A DNA stretch of 64,000 bases. Source: Bernardetiaceae bacterium (GTDB lineage Bacteria; Bacteroidota; Bacteroidia; Cytophagales; Thermoflexibacteraceae). The notes beneath the pieces were generated by a model, which had not been told where the DNA came from, did no database searches, and worked only from the letters and a program-made list of their open reading frames with translations. This document shows positions 53,110-62,707 of the stretch, one piece after another; position 1 is the stretch's first letter, and each line of letters opens with the position of its first letter. The stretch is from contig JANWVT010000014.1 of assembly GCA_025056255.1 (NCBI GenBank), positions 25,465-89,464 of the forward strand, given 5' to 3'. Both the position numbers and the translations under genes were made by a program.

Positions 53110-53273
53110 TACCACATTCGGAGTCGTTTGTTCACTTTTGTATATTCAATTGGTTTGCCAGTGCGAATCGGCTTAGATTTGCGCGGCGTCCAACCTGTGT
53201 GAGGTGCATGTACACAAGAAGCTACGCTTGCTGAGAACACCGCGAAAAGTATCAGATAAATAAGTCGTTTCAT
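53109..53273 (-). CDS. 54-aa putative micro-lipoprotein (first in cassette); not in supplied ORF track
   Basis: MKRLIYLILFAVFSASVASCVHAPHTGWTPRKSKPIRTGKPIEYTKVNKRLRMW*; lipobox SVASC; shares HAPxTxWTPRKxK with second and GKPI with third. Confidence 0.7.
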   Translation of the reverse strand: MKRLIYLILFAVFSASVASCVHAPHTGWTPRKSKPIRTGKPIEYTKVNKRLRMW

Positions 53274-53290
53274 ATGAAAATAAAAATGTT

Positions 53291-54937
53291 ATGAATCATC
53301 CTGTTTGTATTCGCGCAAATGTAGTCAATATTGCCCAGCGCCACATTTTTCCGGCAGAAGTACATATTAGCGAAGGTATTATTGCTGCCATTCGCCCTAT
53401 GAATGCACCCTGCCAGCATTTTCTGTTGCCCGGCTTCATAGATGCACATGTACACATTGAAAGTTCCATGTTAGTGCCGGCACAATTTGCAAGATTAGCA
53501 ACGCTGCACGGAACAGTTGCTACTGTTTCCGACCCACATGAAATAGCTAACGTAATGGGTATAGAAGGCGTACGCTACATGGTGCACAATGGCAACAGCG
53601 TACCTTTTAAATTCTTTTTTGGTGCTCCTTCCTGTGTGCCAGCTACTGGCTTTGAAACAGCAGGGGCAACGCTCCATGCCGAACAAATTAGAGAACTTTT
53701 TCAAAAAGACCGGCTCAAATACCTTGCCGAGATGATGAACTATCCGGGTGTTTTGCACCAAAACGAAGAAGTAATGGCAAAAATTGACATAGCAAAATCG
53801 TTAGGCAAACCCATTGACGGACACGCCCCCGGTTTGTGCGGAGAACTTGCGCGCCAATATGCAGCAGCAGGTATCAGCACCGACCACGAATGCTATACCG
53901 CTCAGGAAGCATTAGACAAACTGGCAGCTGGCATGAAAATTATCATACGCGAAGGTAGCGCTGCCAAAAATTTTGATGCCCTTGCTCCGCTGCTCGACCA
54001 ACATTGGCAACAAATGATGTTTTGCTCCGATGACAAGCATCCCGACAGCCTTGTGGAGGGGCATATTAACCAACTGGCAGCGCGCGCTGTTGCCTTAGGG
54101 CTAGATGTTTTCAAAGTATTACAAGCCGCTTGCCTCAACCCAATACATCATTATGGATTGGAAGTAGGACAGTTACGAATAGGAGACCCAGCAGACTGTA
54201 TCTTAGTAGAAGACCTTACCCATTTCAAAGTATTGCAAACATGGATTAATGGAAAATTAGTTGCCGAAAACGGAGTACCCCTCATTAAAGCGCACCATTT
54301 TACACAAAAGCCTAATCACTTTTGTGTACAGCCCATTCAACAGGAAGACTTGCGTCTGAAAGCCACTTCCAACCTTGTGCGCACCATTGTAGCATACGAC
54401 GGTCAGCTTATTACCGGAGAAACCTACATGCCAGTTACTGCCGAAAATGGCTGGGCAATAGCCGACCCCACAAAAGACCTTCTCAAAATAGTAGTTGTGA
54501 ATCGGTACCGGAGTGCTGCACCTGCTATTGGTTTTGTAAAAGGCTTTGGTTTGCAGTGTGGTGCAATAGCCTCGTCGGTAGCTCATGACTCGCACAATAT
54601 TGTAGCTGTTGGAACTAATGACGAACTGCTTTGCCGAGCTATCAACGCTGTGATAGCAGCCAAAGGTGGCATTGCAGCTTGTAGCCCTCATACTACTAAG
54701 CTACTACCTTTACCCATTGCCGGGCTGATGTCAGACCAAGACGCATACTACGTAGCACATACCTACCAAGAAATAGATAGCTTTGCTAAAACCCTGTGTG
54801 CCCCCTACCCTTCTGCTATGAAAGCCCCTTTTATGACCCTGAGTTTTATGGCACTTTTAGTGATTCCATCCTTGAAAATGAGCGACTTAGGGCTATTTAA
54901 TGGCAATAAGTTTGAATTTTCTCAGGTTTTTTGCTGA
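53291..54937 (+). CDS. ade: Adenine deaminase
   Basis: LPGFIDAHVHIESSMLVPAQFARLATLHGTVATVSDPHEIANVMG, DGHAPGLCGELARQYAAAGISTDHECYTAQEALDKLAAGMKIIIREGSAAKN, CSDDKHPDSL, VAHDSHNIVAVGTNDEL. Confidence 0.95.
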   Translation: MNHPVCIRANVVNIAQRHIFPAEVHISEGIIAAIRPMNAPCQHFLLPGFIDAHVHIESSMLVPAQFARLATLHGTVATVSDPHEIANVMGIEGVRYMVHNGNSVPFKFFFGAPSCVPATGFETAGATLHAEQIRELFQKDRLKYLAEMMNYPGVLHQNEEVMAKIDIAKSLGKPIDGHAPGLCGELARQYAAAGISTDHECYTAQEALDKLAAGMKIIIREGSAAKNFDALAPLLDQHWQQMMFCSDDKHPDSLVEGHINQLAARAVALGLDVFKVLQAACLNPIHHYGLEVGQLRIGDPADCILVEDLTHFKVLQTWINGKLVAENGVPLIKAHHFTQKPNHFCVQPIQQEDLRLKATSNLVRTIVAYDGQLITGETYMPVTAENGWAIADPTKDLLKIVVVNRYRSAAPAIGFVKGFGLQCGAIASSVAHDSHNIVAVGTNDELLCRAINAVIAAKGGIAACSPHTTKLLPLPIAGLMSDQDAYYVAHTYQEIDSFAKTLCAPYPSAMKAPFMTLSFMALLVIPSLKMSDLGLFNGNKFEFSQVFC

Positions 54938-54985
54938 TAGTTTGCTTATTGGCGGTCTAATCACGTTATTTGCGCTGATTTTCGA

Positions 54986-55441
54986 ATGTTAATGCCGATG
55001 GAGCAGACTTTGCAACCACAGTCATCCGATAATGGCGCCGCGCTCGAACTCAAAAATGAGGGCGGATATGTGTACATGTATTTCGAACCAGACATAGCCA
55101 ACCACCTACTCTACTACAAATGGCGCGGTTTTTTGCTAATAGATGAACTTAATACCGGCTATGGCAAAATAGCCGAATTAGTACGCGATTATAAGATTAC
55201 CTCACTTATTGCCGACCATTCTAATATTGTAGGACCTTGGAACGAAATTATTGACTGGTTAGTAGCTGAATGGACTCCACAAATGAACATGGCTGGCTTG
55301 AGGAAAATGGCAATTATTACAGCAACAGACCTATTTTCAAACATCTCATTAGAACTTTTTTTAATGGACAACAACCAAGCCAAATACGAGATAAAAGTTT
55401 TTGATACGCTTCAAGAGGCTAAACAGTGGATTGCTCAATAA
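54986..55441 (+). CDS. Small STAS/SpoIIAA-like hypothetical protein
   Basis: LLYYKWRGFLLIDELNTGYGKIAELVRDYKITSLIADHSNI...LRKMAIITATDLFSNISLELFL...FDTLQEAKQWI; aligns with 17256 and 34561. Confidence 0.65.
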   Translation: MLMPMEQTLQPQSSDNGAALELKNEGGYVYMYFEPDIANHLLYYKWRGFLLIDELNTGYGKIAELVRDYKITSLIADHSNIVGPWNEIIDWLVAEWTPQMNMAGLRKMAIITATDLFSNISLELFLMDNNQAKYEIKVFDTLQEAKQWIAQ

Positions 55442-55482
55442 ATAGCCTCTGCGTTACTGTACAAAAAGCCAGTATTTTTAAC

Positions 55483-55490
55483 TACATTTG
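55483..55490 (+). promoter_or_regulatory. Possible Bacteroidota -7 promoter element upstream of nusB
   Basis: TACATTTG matches TAnnTTTG about 40 nt upstream of the nusB start; no clear TTTG at -33. Confidence 0.3.
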
Positions 55491-55527
55491 CGCCGCTTTT
55501 ATTGACAGAGCGGTATAACGTTTTTTT

Positions 55528-56703
55528 ATGCTCAATCGGCGACTACTTCGTGCAAAAGCTGTACAAAGCTTGTATGCTTATCAGCAATGCCAGCAATCGG
55601 ACTACGAACTTGCGTTAGATAAAATTGCAGCCGACTTCCAACCTGACTTAAACTCTATGGAAGTACAAGACCCGGTTCAGTTGGCAGCAGGGCGAGAATT
55701 GGCTCAAAAACTCTTTAAGGAACAATACCAAACCAAAACTTTGCGCCTACAGCAGCCAGTAAGTGAAAAAGTAGAAAAGTCAGCAGCCGAAGCCATTCGC
55801 TTTTATCATCAAGCGCTCAAAAAAGACTACGAACATCTCAGCCGTTCGCTTATCCGCGAAACAGAAAAAATTTTTGACAACTACCTTCGCCTGCTGCTCT
55901 TGCTGATTGAGTTGGGAGCACAAGCCAAAAAAGAACGACAAGACCAACTCAATAGAAAATTTACGCAAGTCACTATTGCAGACTACACTTTCAAGTTAGC
56001 AGACAATCCGATTATCAAGCGATTAGCCACTCACCAAGTATTGAAACAAGAAGCCTTGCGACGCAATCTTGTGTGGGACGTGGAATCGGTGAGAGAGTGG
56101 TATAAGCTCCTATTGAAAGAACAATTTTACCAGCAATACCGCCAACTTCCACAGGCAAGCCCAGAGGAAGAGCTTGCCATTGTGCTTAGCATTGTTAGGC
56201 AGTTTATTCTCGCTAACGATGCAGTAGTAGCTTTCTTTGAAGAAAACGACATTGGATGGGCAGATAACAAAACTGTAGTGAAAAGCATGGCACTGAAAAC
56301 CATCAAACGCCTTGCAGAAGCCCCTGCCGAAGAAGAAGTGCCTTTGCAAGAATTATCTCCCAATTGGACTGACGACAGGCAATATTTAATAGAGCTTTTT
56401 GCCAAAGGAGTGGAAGAAGCTGAGTTTGCCCAAAAAATAATAGCAGAACGCACCCAAAACTGGGATATCGATCGCATCACCGCTTTGGATAAAGTAATCC
56501 TCAACCTTGCTATTAGCGAAATGATACACTTTCCCAGTATCCCTATTAAGGTGACTATCAACGAATTTATCGAAATCTCTAAAATGTATAGCACCCCTAA
56601 AAGCTACTTTTTTGTGAACGGGCTGCTCAATACTATTGCCACCGACTTACAACAAATGGGAAAAGTTAAGAAAAGCGGACGCGGACTACTGGATAACAAA
56701 TAA
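55528..56703 (+). CDS. nusB: Transcription antitermination factor NusB (long N-terminal extension)
   Basis: MLNRRLLRAKAVQSLYAYQQ start; C-terminal NusB core WDIDRITALDKVILNLAISEMIHFPSIPIKVTINEFIEISKMYSTPKSYFFVNGLLNTIA. Confidence 0.93.
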   Translation: MLNRRLLRAKAVQSLYAYQQCQQSDYELALDKIAADFQPDLNSMEVQDPVQLAAGRELAQKLFKEQYQTKTLRLQQPVSEKVEKSAAEAIRFYHQALKKDYEHLSRSLIRETEKIFDNYLRLLLLLIELGAQAKKERQDQLNRKFTQVTIADYTFKLADNPIIKRLATHQVLKQEALRRNLVWDVESVREWYKLLLKEQFYQQYRQLPQASPEEELAIVLSIVRQFILANDAVVAFFEENDIGWADNKTVVKSMALKTIKRLAEAPAEEEVPLQELSPNWTDDRQYLIELFAKGVEEAEFAQKIIAERTQNWDIDRITALDKVILNLAISEMIHFPSIPIKVTINEFIEISKMYSTPKSYFFVNGLLNTIATDLQQMGKVKKSGRGLLDNK

Positions 56704-56745
56704 TTCAACTTTTTCGTATATTTTACAACAAGCACTCGACTATTT

Positions 56746-57042
56746 ATGAGCAACACAGGAAAAACACTTCTCGGATTTATTGCGGGAGCCGCAGCAGGAA
56801 TGGTAGTAGGAATGCTTTTTGCACCAGACAAAGGCATTAACACACGCGACAAACTCAGCTATCGTTTAGATAAATACCTCGACGCGCTTAAAGAGCTACT
56901 TGAAGCACTAAAAGAAAAAAAAGACGAACCCATCAATACTGCCAAAGCAGATGGACAGCGCGTAGTGGGCGACATATTGAAGGAAGCTGAAAAAATATAC
57001 AGCGACATGCACGACTTAGAGTTTCGCATCAAGCAAAAGTAG
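56746..57042 (+). CDS. YtxH domain-containing protein
   Basis: GKTLLGFIAGAAAGMVVGMLFAPDKGINTRDKLSYRLDKY. Confidence 0.9.
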   Translation: MSNTGKTLLGFIAGAAAGMVVGMLFAPDKGINTRDKLSYRLDKYLDALKELLEALKEKKDEPINTAKADGQRVVGDILKEAEKIYSDMHDLEFRIKQK

Positions 57043-57120
57043 TAGCAGTGCAACTAATCTACTACATGTGTTGTTATGATAATAAAGGTTTTTAAGTTGT
57101 TTTAATAGGTTTATGTTCTA

Positions 57121-57156
57121 AACACCCCAACGCATTTTGTATTGGGGTGTTTTTTT
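57121..57156 (+). terminator. Strong intrinsic terminator downstream of nusB-ytxH
   Basis: AACACCCCAA-CGCATTTTGTA-TTGGGGTGTT followed by TTTTT. Confidence 0.9.
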
Positions 57157-57180
57157 GCAGTATTTTGTGTATCTTCCGGC

Positions 57181-57789
57181 ATGATAAACTCCAAAAGTCG
57201 CGAACAGATTCTCCAAGCAATTGGAAAGAACAAGCCTGAACCGGCACCCCTACCCAATATACCTGCCCAGTGGGCAGTGGATTCTGTTAATTCGAGTGAA
57301 CACCTGCTTCAAACTTTCACCGAAACCCTTCAAAAAATTGGAGCAGCAGTAGCAACTGCTTCTACTGTAGAAGCCATACGCGCAATTATCAGCCACCACT
57401 ATCCACAGGCAGTTCATATTTGCAGTACATTTGCAGCTGTCCAAGGCAGCGTATCACTGGAAAATATACAGCACCCCGCCGAGCTGGCTTGCGTAGAAGT
57501 AGCTATTGTAGAAGGTAGTTTGGGAGTAGCAGAAAACGGTGCCATCTGGCTTACCGAATCACAAATGGTGCATCGTGCGTTGCCCTTCATTACCCAACAT
57601 CTCGTAATAGTGTTGCCCTCTTGGCGTATTGTTGGCAATATGCATGCTGCCTACCAAAGAATCGGACAAATTAGTGAGGGATTTGGCACATTTATTTCCG
57701 GACCTTCCAGAACTGCTGATATAGAACAGTCGCTTGTTATTGGCGCACATGGCGCGCGCAGCTTGTTGGTTTGTCTGCTAACCTCATAA
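57181..57789 (+). CDS. LutC/YkgG (LUD-domain) family protein
   Basis: SREQILQAIGKNKPEP; VEGSLGVAENGAIWLTESQMVHRALPFITQHLVIVLPSWRIVGNMHAAYQRI; FISGPSRTADIEQSLVIGAHGARSLLVCLL. Confidence 0.92.
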   Translation: MINSKSREQILQAIGKNKPEPAPLPNIPAQWAVDSVNSSEHLLQTFTETLQKIGAAVATASTVEAIRAIISHHYPQAVHICSTFAAVQGSVSLENIQHPAELACVEVAIVEGSLGVAENGAIWLTESQMVHRALPFITQHLVIVLPSWRIVGNMHAAYQRIGQISEGFGTFISGPSRTADIEQSLVIGAHGARSLLVCLLTS

Positions 57790-57898
57790 AAACAATCATT
57801 CTTTTTTTCCAAAAAAATGACTTAGCGCATTGTTTGTACCAATGTAGCCTACTATCTTGCTTAGTCAATTGTCAAACTTTACAACCCACAAACAAAAT

Positions 57899-58753
57899 AT
57901 GAAAACCATTCTTGTTCCTACCGATTTTTCTGACAATGCGCTGAAAGCAATGCAATATGCTATCCGTTTTGCAAATACCACCAGCAGCCGGTTAGTTTTT
58001 TTTAGAGCTACCGATACAATTGTTCCAGAAACAGCGCCTGTACATCTTTATCATGAATTGGTCAAAAGCGATATAGAAGAAAATACGGAAGAGCTGAAAC
58101 AACAAGTTTCCAAAGCTTATGCCCTCTCAGGCATTACCCCTGCTCCTGATAGCTACTCGCTAAGTGTAGAGTATGGTGCTTTCAAAAATATGATCCACGT
58201 TGCTATAAAAAACTACCATGTAGACCTTATTATCATGGGTACGCAAGGGGCAAGTGGATTAAAAAAAGTATTTTTTGGCAGCAATACGGCAAGTCTTTTT
58301 ACACAAGTGGACATCCCTGTGTTGGCGGTACCAGCTGATGCATCGACAGATACTACCATTACTAAAATTGGATATGCTTCTGACCTTACCGATTTTGGTG
58401 ATGAGTTGGCAAAAGTTGTAGCATTTGCTAAACCTTTTAACGCTGCCATAGAGCTATTCCACGTATATCCGGTATATCCACAATTAGTAGACGTAAATAA
58501 GTTTGACAAAGAGAAGGTGTTAAAAACCCTTATTGCCAAGTTTGATTACAGCAACTTGCACATCACCTTCATACAAACCGAATATGATAACGATATTATA
58601 GCTGGTATTGAACAATACGTAACACAAGAAAAACCTTCTTTATTAGTGATGTTTACTCATGAACGTTCGTGGTTTGACAAGCTGTTCAATCCCAGTATTA
58701 GCCAATCAGTTGCATTTGGTACTAAAACGCCATTGCTCGTATTTAAAAAGTAG
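57899..58753 (+). CDS. Universal stress protein family (tandem UspA domains)
   Basis: MKTILVPTDFSDNALKAMQYAIRFA; VDLIIMGTQGASGLKKVFFGSNTASLFTQVDIPVLAVP; second domain ending SVAFGTKTPLLVFKK. Confidence 0.93.
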   Translation: MKTILVPTDFSDNALKAMQYAIRFANTTSSRLVFFRATDTIVPETAPVHLYHELVKSDIEENTEELKQQVSKAYALSGITPAPDSYSLSVEYGAFKNMIHVAIKNYHVDLIIMGTQGASGLKKVFFGSNTASLFTQVDIPVLAVPADASTDTTITKIGYASDLTDFGDELAKVVAFAKPFNAAIELFHVYPVYPQLVDVNKFDKEKVLKTLIAKFDYSNLHITFIQTEYDNDIIAGIEQYVTQEKPSLLVMFTHERSWFDKLFNPSISQSVAFGTKTPLLVFKK

Positions 58754-58983
58754 TGCAAACACTCTTTTTGATGCAAACGTATTAGTCCAACAACTCCGAA
58801 AAACAATGTAGTGTAAAAACATCGGGTTGTATTTTTGGGCATAATTTTTTTTGCAATACAGAGCAACACACTTATGTGATTTGTCCAAGGCTACTGTAAC
58901 ATGCTTGGTGCACAGCGGCAGCCTGTTTGGCAAAACAAAAGCAATTGGGCTTGCCTTGCAGGCTGATAATCAACTTGCTTAAT

Positions 58984-59017
58984 AACCCGTACTTTTCTAA
59001 AATGAAAAGTACGGGTT
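58984..59017. other. Perfect 14-bp stem, 6-nt loop hairpin of unknown function
   Basis: AACCCGTACTTTTC-TAAAAT-GAAAAGTACGGGTT, no adjacent T-tract on either strand. Confidence 0.6.
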
Positions 59018-59164
59018 GTACCATGTAATAGCCTTTGTGCGTTATGCTGCCACTATACAATTTGTTTGCTTAACCAGCCACACGTAGATTATGCACAAGA
59101 TTTGTTGTAACAATATTCAGCTGACAAAGCTTAACATTTGTTACAACAAGTTATTAAATACTCG

Positions 59165-60427
59165 ATGGTTATGATACGAATAATTTGGGTTTTACTATGT
59201 TTTTTCTGGCACAGTTTCTGTGTGCAGGCGCAAATTCGCCAGCTTAAAATTGCACATACGCAAAAACCGCTTTTGGCTTCTGAGCTTGCTGTTAGTCCAG
59301 ACGGTAAATATTTAATTTTTAAAAGAATGGATAGGCAGTGGGAAAGCCAACCTATACTTTTTCGCACCGAACTCCTCTCCGACTCCACTTGTAGCGAACC
59401 AGAGCTCCTACCTGCTTTTTCTCAAAAAGACAAAACAGGAAAATATATTTTTCGAGCAGGAACGCCATTTATCACCTACGATGGCAAGCAAATTTATTAC
59501 GAATACGACCCCAAAAGCAGTGAAGCACCAGTTCGCGACAAGGGCATTTGGGTGTACGACATAGCTACCAACCAACACAAAGAAATTATCAAAAGCGAAT
59601 TAGCTACCTCTCCTTCGGTCAGCCCTGATGGCAAATCTCTTTATTTTGAAAATAACGGAAAAATCTTAGTATCGAGAAAAGATGCTAAGGGTATGTGGGG
59701 CACGCCAATTCCTTTGCCTGCACCGGTCAATTCAGAAAATCCTAACGAAATGAATGTGTTTCCGAAAATTTTGGAAGATAACAAAACTTTGCTTTTCTCG
59801 AGTAATCGCTCTGGCAGTATTGGCGGCTGGGATTTGTATGCTACTACCTTGCAGCCTAATGGTAAGTGGACCTTACCTGTTAATTTAGACTCGCTCAATA
59901 CTCAAGCAGATGAAAGTTGGTGCAGTATTTCTCAAAATCGGATATTGTATTTTGTGCGTTGGCGCCGATTGGGCGATGGTAGAACCAATCAGAGTGAGGT
60001 TTTCACAGTGCGTTTGCCTGCTAAAATGGATTTCAACGGGTTGAGCATCTATGCAGGCAATATCTACGATAATCTGACCGGAGAGCCTTTTCAATTAGGT
60101 GAATTGACTTTTGCTAGCAATTCTAGCGAACTAAATCCTGCTGCTAAAAAAAGTTTAGAAAAATTAGCCAAACTGCTTATTTCAAAACCTAATGTTATAC
60201 TCGAAATTGGCGCCCACACCGATGACTTAGGCAACGACGAAACCAATTTACAACTTTCGCAAAGAAGAGCAGAAAGCGTGGTAGCCTATTTGTTAGACTT
60301 GGGTGTTCCTTCTAAACAGATGCGTCCCAAAGGCTATGGCGAGTCGCAGCCCAAAGTGCCAAATACAAGTGAACATAACCGAAAGAAAAACCGCCGTGTA
60401 GAGTTTAAATTAATTGTCAACGATTAA
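59165..60427 (+). CDS. OmpA-family protein with PD40 (WD40-like) repeats
   Basis: AVSPDGKYLIFKR, SVSPDGKSLYFENNG, LLFSSNRSGSIGGWDLY; C-terminal OmpA NVILEIGAHTDDLGNDETNLQLSQRRAESVVAYLLDLGVPSKQMRPKGYGESQP. Confidence 0.93.
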   Translation: MVMIRIIWVLLCFFWHSFCVQAQIRQLKIAHTQKPLLASELAVSPDGKYLIFKRMDRQWESQPILFRTELLSDSTCSEPELLPAFSQKDKTGKYIFRAGTPFITYDGKQIYYEYDPKSSEAPVRDKGIWVYDIATNQHKEIIKSELATSPSVSPDGKSLYFENNGKILVSRKDAKGMWGTPIPLPAPVNSENPNEMNVFPKILEDNKTLLFSSNRSGSIGGWDLYATTLQPNGKWTLPVNLDSLNTQADESWCSISQNRILYFVRWRRLGDGRTNQSEVFTVRLPAKMDFNGLSIYAGNIYDNLTGEPFQLGELTFASNSSELNPAAKKSLEKLAKLLISKPNVILEIGAHTDDLGNDETNLQLSQRRAESVVAYLLDLGVPSKQMRPKGYGESQPKVPNTSEHNRKKNRRVEFKLIVND

Positions 60428-60758
60428 CCTCTTTGAGTAGATTATGTATCACAAAAAACTAGCTATGGTGCGTCGGAACACGCACATAACAGCACAGAAT
60501 TTTGGAATATTGTTCCCACTAAAAGAGAAAAAAACAAGCTACTCTTCTACCACTTATACTCTGCTTTTTGGCGTTTTACAATTATAAGTAGCTGACTGTC
60601 AATCAGGTTGATTGGCGTCCATTGAGCAGTAGAAAAACTTTTCAAAATTAGTTGCAAGGTTTTGTGCATGTTAAGCCAAGAGTGCTAAGTGTTCTTTAAA
60701 TCTTATTATTTCCTTGCACACTGGGCAGTAAGTAAGAATGTATTCAACCACTCAATAT

Positions 60759-61577
60759 TCAGCGTGTAGCGCTTCGATAGGGAGACTTGTTGTAAAACTC
60801 CATTGCTTTGGGAATGAGCGAGTTCAGATGACTGATGCGCGTTTGGCTGGAAGGATGCGTGGATAAGAATTCTGGGGTTGCATTCCGATTGGCTGCTGCC
60901 ATGCGCTCCCAAAACTTGGGGGCTTCTTGTGGATTGTAGCCTGCATAGGCAGAAAACATCAGTCCTATTTCATCCGCTTCCGACTCTTGCTTACGGCTAA
61001 AAGGTAGTAAGATACCTACTTGGGTACCTAAGCCATAAGCTGCCATCCAAGCTGCTTGTGTTTCGCGGGGCTTATTGCTCAGCGCTACTGCTAGCCCTAC
61101 TTGCCCTACCATTGCTAACAGGTTTTGACTCATTCGCTCGTCGCCATGTCCTGCAATAGCGTGCGCTATTTCATGTCCCATCACCACTGCCAGCCCATCT
61201 TCATCTTTACAAATCGGTAAAATACCGGTGTAAACTACTACCTTGCCTCCGGGCATACACCATGCATTTACTTGGTCGCTTTCTACCAAGTTGAACTCCC
61301 ATTTGAAGCCATTTAAGCGGTCGGACATATTCATTTCTGCCATGTATCGTTCTACCCCTTCCTTAATACGCTCTCCTACTCTTTTGACTGTTGCTGTAGC
61401 CTGTGCATTAGTAGAAAGACGGTTCTGTTGCAAGAACTGGTTGTACTGGGTAGCACTCATCGCGAGCAATTCGCTTTGTGGAATAAGGCTTAGTTGCCTT
61501 CTACCTGTAACTGGAACAGTTTGGCATGCTGCCATTAAAATGAATACAAATAAAATAGTGTTTGTCAGCCATTTCAT
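60759..61577 (-). CDS. M48-family metallopeptidase, lipoprotein
   Basis: Lipobox FVFILMAACQTVPVTGRRQLSLIPQSE; Zn motif VVMGHEIAHAIAGHGDERMSQ; SRKQESEADEIGL. Confidence 0.95.
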   Translation of the reverse strand: MKWLTNTILFVFILMAACQTVPVTGRRQLSLIPQSELLAMSATQYNQFLQQNRLSTNAQATATVKRVGERIKEGVERYMAEMNMSDRLNGFKWEFNLVESDQVNAWCMPGGKVVVYTGILPICKDEDGLAVVMGHEIAHAIAGHGDERMSQNLLAMVGQVGLAVALSNKPRETQAAWMAAYGLGTQVGILLPFSRKQESEADEIGLMFSAYAGYNPQEAPKFWERMAAANRNATPEFLSTHPSSQTRISHLNSLIPKAMEFYNKSPYRSATR

Positions 61578-61684
61578 ATGAAGGCAATTTTTAGAAACAT
61601 AACGAACTAGTTTACAGCAATAGAAAAGGGTTTTTGGCTATCTATGCATTCTACTAACACTACGAGCAATTTTACAGCCAAGTT

Positions 61685-62707
61685 TCAGGGCAAACATGCA
61701 TACTGGTTAACTTGAATGCCCACTTTACAGCTTTCTCGGATGTCGGCAACAAGCTGTGTTTTAGCAACCAGTTGCCAGCCATCTCCTACGATTGTATATT
61801 CACAATAGCTGCCAAAAAACCTGACCCGTTTAATAATACCACTGCTCATACCTTTTTGTGGGTCGGTAAAAATCAAAATATTTTCTGGTCTTATGCAAAT
61901 ATTTTTTACCAAAAAATTAACGTTAGCGGGTTTGGGGATGCTGCCAATCGGAGAGTGTAGCATGGTTGCTCTATCGGTTACAGGTAGAATATTTGCCTTG
62001 CCAAGAAACACGGCAACGTATTCATTAGCAGGTTCATAATACAGATGTTGAGGCTTGCCATATTGCTGCAGAAGTCCATTATTAAGAACAGCAATGCGGT
62101 CGGCTGTTGCTAGCGTGTCGCGTGTGTCATGAGTTACAAACAGGGTAGTAATACCCAAATGACTTAGCAGTTCAAACAATTCATCACGTACTTGGTCTTT
62201 GAGCATTTCGTCTAAATTGCTAAAGGGTTCGTCTAGCAGTAGCAATTCTGGGCGTGGTGCCAATGCACGGGCGATAGCCACTCGTTGCTGCTGCCCACCA
62301 GAGAGTTGGTGTGGGTAGCGCCTCTCGTAACCTGTCAAACCGACCAGTTCAAGCACCTCTGCAATGCGTTTGTTCTGTTGTGCTTTGTGCTCAGTAAGAC
62401 CAAAACGTACATTTTCAGCTACGTTCAAATGTGGAAAAAGAGCATAGTCTTGAAAAACCATGCCTACTTTTCGTTTCTCGGGCTTTATCCATACTGTTTG
62501 CGAGGCTACTACTTTGCTGTTGATGCTAATGCTGCCTGTTTGAGGGTGTTCCAAACCTGCAATAAGCCTGAGTAGGGTTGTTTTTCCACAACCGCTTTCT
62601 CCAATAATAGCTACTAGTTCCCCTTTGTTTACTTCAAGGCAAATATGTTGAAGAGCGGGTTGTGATGCATTGGGGTATGTAATGGAAAGGTCTTCAACGC
62701 TAAGCAT
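61685..62707 (-). CDS. ABC transporter ATP-binding protein (Fe3+/spermidine-type)
   Basis: Walker A GESGCGKTTLLRLIAGLEHP, Q-loop VFQDYALFPHLNVAENVRFGL, signature LSGGQQQRVAIARAL, Walker B LLLLDEPFSNLD; C-terminal TOBE-like region. Confidence 0.93.
   Translation of the reverse strand: MLSVEDLSITYPNASQPALQHICLEVNKGELVAIIGESGCGKTTLLRLIAGLEHPQTGSISINSKVVASQTVWIKPEKRKVGMVFQDYALFPHLNVAENVRFGLTEHKAQQNKRIAEVLELVGLTGYERRYPHQLSGGQQQRVAIARALAPRPELLLLDEPFSNLDEMLKDQVRDELFELLSHLGITTLFVTHDTRDTLATADRIAVLNNGLLQQYGKPQHLYYEPANEYVAVFLGKANILPVTDRATMLHSPIGSIPKPANVNFLVKNICIRPENILIFTDPQKGMSSGIIKRVRFFGSYCEYTIVGDGWQLVAKTQLVADIRESCKVGIQVNQYACLP

Noticed and set aside
60428-60758. 47-aa ORF MYHKKLAMVRRNTHITAQ... in the intergenic gap
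   Set aside because: No signal peptide, motif or paralogue to support it.
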